DNA of 64,000 nt, from contig NEEC01000026.1 in the NCBI GenBank assembly GCA_002189035.1, forward strand, positions 248,001 through 312,000, read 5' to 3'. Position numbers and translations under genes: made by a program. Below are positions 62,140-64,000 of the stretch, in pieces (within the stretch, counting starts at the first letter, position 1; the number at the start of each line of letters is the position of its first letter). The notes below the pieces were generated by a model, which did not search any database, was not told the origin of the DNA, and worked only from the letters and a program-made list of their open reading frames with translations. The DNA comes from Utricularia gibba (taxonomy: Eukaryota; Streptophyta; Magnoliopsida; Lamiales; Lentibulariaceae).

Positions 62140-63018
62140 AGCGATCAAAGCTCAGCCTCTTGCCGACTTTGTAGTCGAGATGACCAGGCCCGTCGACTGA
62201 TTCGTGGAAACCAATGACCGATGGATCATGTATGTCGATGGATCAACATATAATGGGGCTGGAGGGGGATTGACATCCGTACTCAGGATGGAGGTCATAT
62301 TTTTGTGACGTTGAAATTCTCGTTCCCCGCCACCAACAATGTCGCCGAATACGAAACCTTGATTGAAGGGATGAAAATTTCCAAGAAACCTATGACCCCC
62401 TACTCGACATTTACACCGACTCACGGCTAGTGCAAGGACAATTTTCGGGTGAGTATGAAACCTATGACCCCCTAATGACTTTGTATTGTACTAGGGTGAA
62501 GGAGTTGACGAAAACTTTTAAGGAGTTTACCTTATCGCATGTGGCCCGCGAAGAAAACGGATTCGTGGATAGCCTTGCCCTATTTGTCGCAGGATTTTAG
62601 GAGCTAAAAGAATCAAGCGTGACGATTCGGTTGCAGGATCAACCTTCGGTAACTTTGCGGGCAATGAACCATATTACCCAACAACCAGGAAATGACATCT
62701 CCCCACAATTGAATCTCCTCGAAGATTGGATGTCGCCTTACGTCCGATATTTCAAAAAACGGAGAAATACCATCTAAAAAATCAGAAGCCCGACAGCTGG
62801 AGATTAGGGCAAAGAGATATACACTGGTAGATGGAATTCTTTATCGAAAATCCTTCGATGGACCCCTATTAAGGTGTATCGAGAGAGAATATTCTCAAGA
62901 CCTTATAACCGATTTGCATGAAGGAGAGTGTGACAGCCACATCGCAATACGATCCTTGTGCAGGAAAGCTTTGAGAAGCAGATATTATCGGCCGACTATG
63001 AAGGGAGATATAATTCGG
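62140..63018 (+). pseudogene. Tat-lineage pol fragment: RNase H and integrase zinc-binding domain
   Basis: Starts in KAQPLADFVVEMTRP, then WIMYVDGSTYNGAGGGL (RNase H), ATNNVAEYETLIEGM, IYTDSRLVQGQFSGEYE and LSHVAREENGFVDSLA. After a TAG near 62,598 follow YTLVDGILYRKSFDGPLLRC and LHEGECDSHIAIRSL ... RYYRPTMKGD, the integrase H2C2 region. Frames shift at least three times. It is cut at both ends, on the left by an LTR fragment and on the right by unrelated sequence. Confidence 0.85.
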
Positions 63019-63495
63019 GGCTTCCCCCAAATTATATGCTCCTCCAAACCCAGGCCCCAGTGATAAGGGTAAGCCCTGGTATAACTCGGGCACCAGTTCC
63101 CCTAAACTGTTTGTGTTAGCCTCGAAAAGCCCTTAAGTACAAACCTTACTACCGAGTCTCGAGACGACATGAGCACCCGAAGCAAATCCGCCCATGATAT
63201 TACAACAATGAGAATTTGGCCAAAAGAGGGCCCATTTGGATTGGGGAAGTTGTTCAACCCATGAGAGGTTCTGATCTACTTCCCTAGCACCGGTTCAGCT
63301 CGCGTAAGGAAAGACTAAGGTAGATAAAGATCGAAAAGCCCAACCAAATGGTTGGCAAAGGGCACACAACCTCCAAGTCATGTGAGCCCACGTGAACCCT
63401 CTAAATCCAAGCCCCGCAATGGGTACACTAAACCGACTTAGGGCTCCCCCGAAATATGTGATATTGAAAATCCAAGCACTAATAACAAGGGTAAG
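63019..63495. repeat. Unclassified repeat with two related ends
   Basis: The blocks 'ggggcttcccccaaattatatg...cccagtgataagggtaag' (63,018-63,072) and 'agggctcccccgaaatatgtg...actaataacaagggtaag' (63,438-63,495) are imperfect direct repeats about 420 bp apart, suggesting one unit of a tandem repeat. No gene is seen. Confidence 0.5.
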
Positions 63496-64000
63496 TGATG
63501 AACGTTGGAATGGGTTGCTAAATGTCGTGGTTTAGCACATTCAATGCATCAAAAGAAATTTATAAACCGAGATATTATACTACACAAATCACAAGAAGTA
63601 ATGTAGCGTGGCAAGCAAGGGTCGAATCCACAGGGAATAGTTGCAATTTTCTGAAGTTTAACACATTTACTGGAAACAGGGGGGTTTTCTGGGATTTAAG
63701 TCTAATGCGGGTAAGACGTAAAATAACAGTTACTGGAATAAACGAGTTGTAGTGATGAAGAGGGACTGAAATTAACGTGAAGGTGCATAAAACATAAAAC
63801 AAAAGTAATTTGGCTGGGTTTTACACCAGAGTCTAGCTTCTGTGTCACTCAAGAGAGCCCTTAGGTTTAAACCCAGCTTGGAATGCTTGAAAACAGAGTA
63901 ATAGTTTGCAGAAACAGAGCATGGTTCGCATGAACAGTGAAAGCGCGTTAAACTTAAAGGCATACATGGAAAGCTTAAACAGAAACATGTTTATAAACTA
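63496..64000 (-). repeat. Athila LTR, runs out of the window
   Basis: Starts TGATGAACGTTGG and contains 'gggtcgaatccacaggga' (63,619-63,636), a hallmark near one end of Athila LTRs. The orientation follows from comparison with the subfamily A LTRs. The other end lies beyond 64,000. Confidence 0.7.

Noticed and set aside
63619-63636. tRNA T-loop (ggtcgaatcc)
   Set aside because: No acceptor or anticodon stems surround it. The string is the Athila LTR hallmark.

Overview
The window is nuclear DNA of a flowering plant. Genes are split by short GT-AG introns, the protein families are plant-specific (CIPK kinase with NAF motif, OSCA4.1-type channel, plant xanthine dehydrogenase, TOPP phosphatase), and the A/T-rich spacers are packed with Ty3/gypsy LTR relics of Athila, Tat and Del type plus one Mutator-like element. 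I cannot name the species. Nothing points to a grass.

Layout. 1-8.9 kb: nested solo LTRs and a 2.5-kb imperfect direct duplication, no genes. 9.7-10.9 kb: one intact four-exon DFR/vestitone-reductase-like gene (+). 12.6-23.5 kb: a Del-type gypsy relic (gag, PBS, 2.2-kb LTR), an inverted fragment of the same LTR carrying a solo LTR with perfect TSD, and a 5.7-kb Mutator-like element inserted in the Del LTR. That element has an exact 11-bp TSD, TIRs, palindromic subterminal arrays, a decayed MULE transposase (+) and a decayed plant-mobile-domain gene (-).

23.7-41.4 kb is a gene island: xanthine dehydrogenase (-), a membrane-anchored F-box gene (-), a CIPK3-like kinase (-), an OSCA4.1/CSC1-like channel (+, divergent from the kinase) and a type-1 protein phosphatase (-, convergent with the channel). 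I resolved all exons by hand. The F-box, phosphatase and DFR-like genes are intact. XDH, CIPK and OSCA4.1 carry two, one and three single-base losses, five of them where a conserved G4/C4 run reads as three. That suggests base-call errors, although real frameshifts remain possible.

41.9-64 kb: A/T-rich spacer, then a solo LTR (TSD TTCAC) split by a 6.9-kb Athila-like element with decayed gag-pol (-), then more solo LTRs of three families, an Athila 3' end, inverted Tat LTRs, a Tat pol fragment and the start of another Athila LTR. At least seven LTRs sit between recognisable 5-bp target duplications, so solo-LTR formation has dominated the intergenic history.

Functionally, the island holds two genes tied to calcium/osmotic signalling (CIPK and OSCA) sharing a 1.2-kb divergent promoter, a PP1 catalytic subunit, an SCF-type F-box protein and the purine-catabolism enzyme XDH. 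They do not form a pathway.
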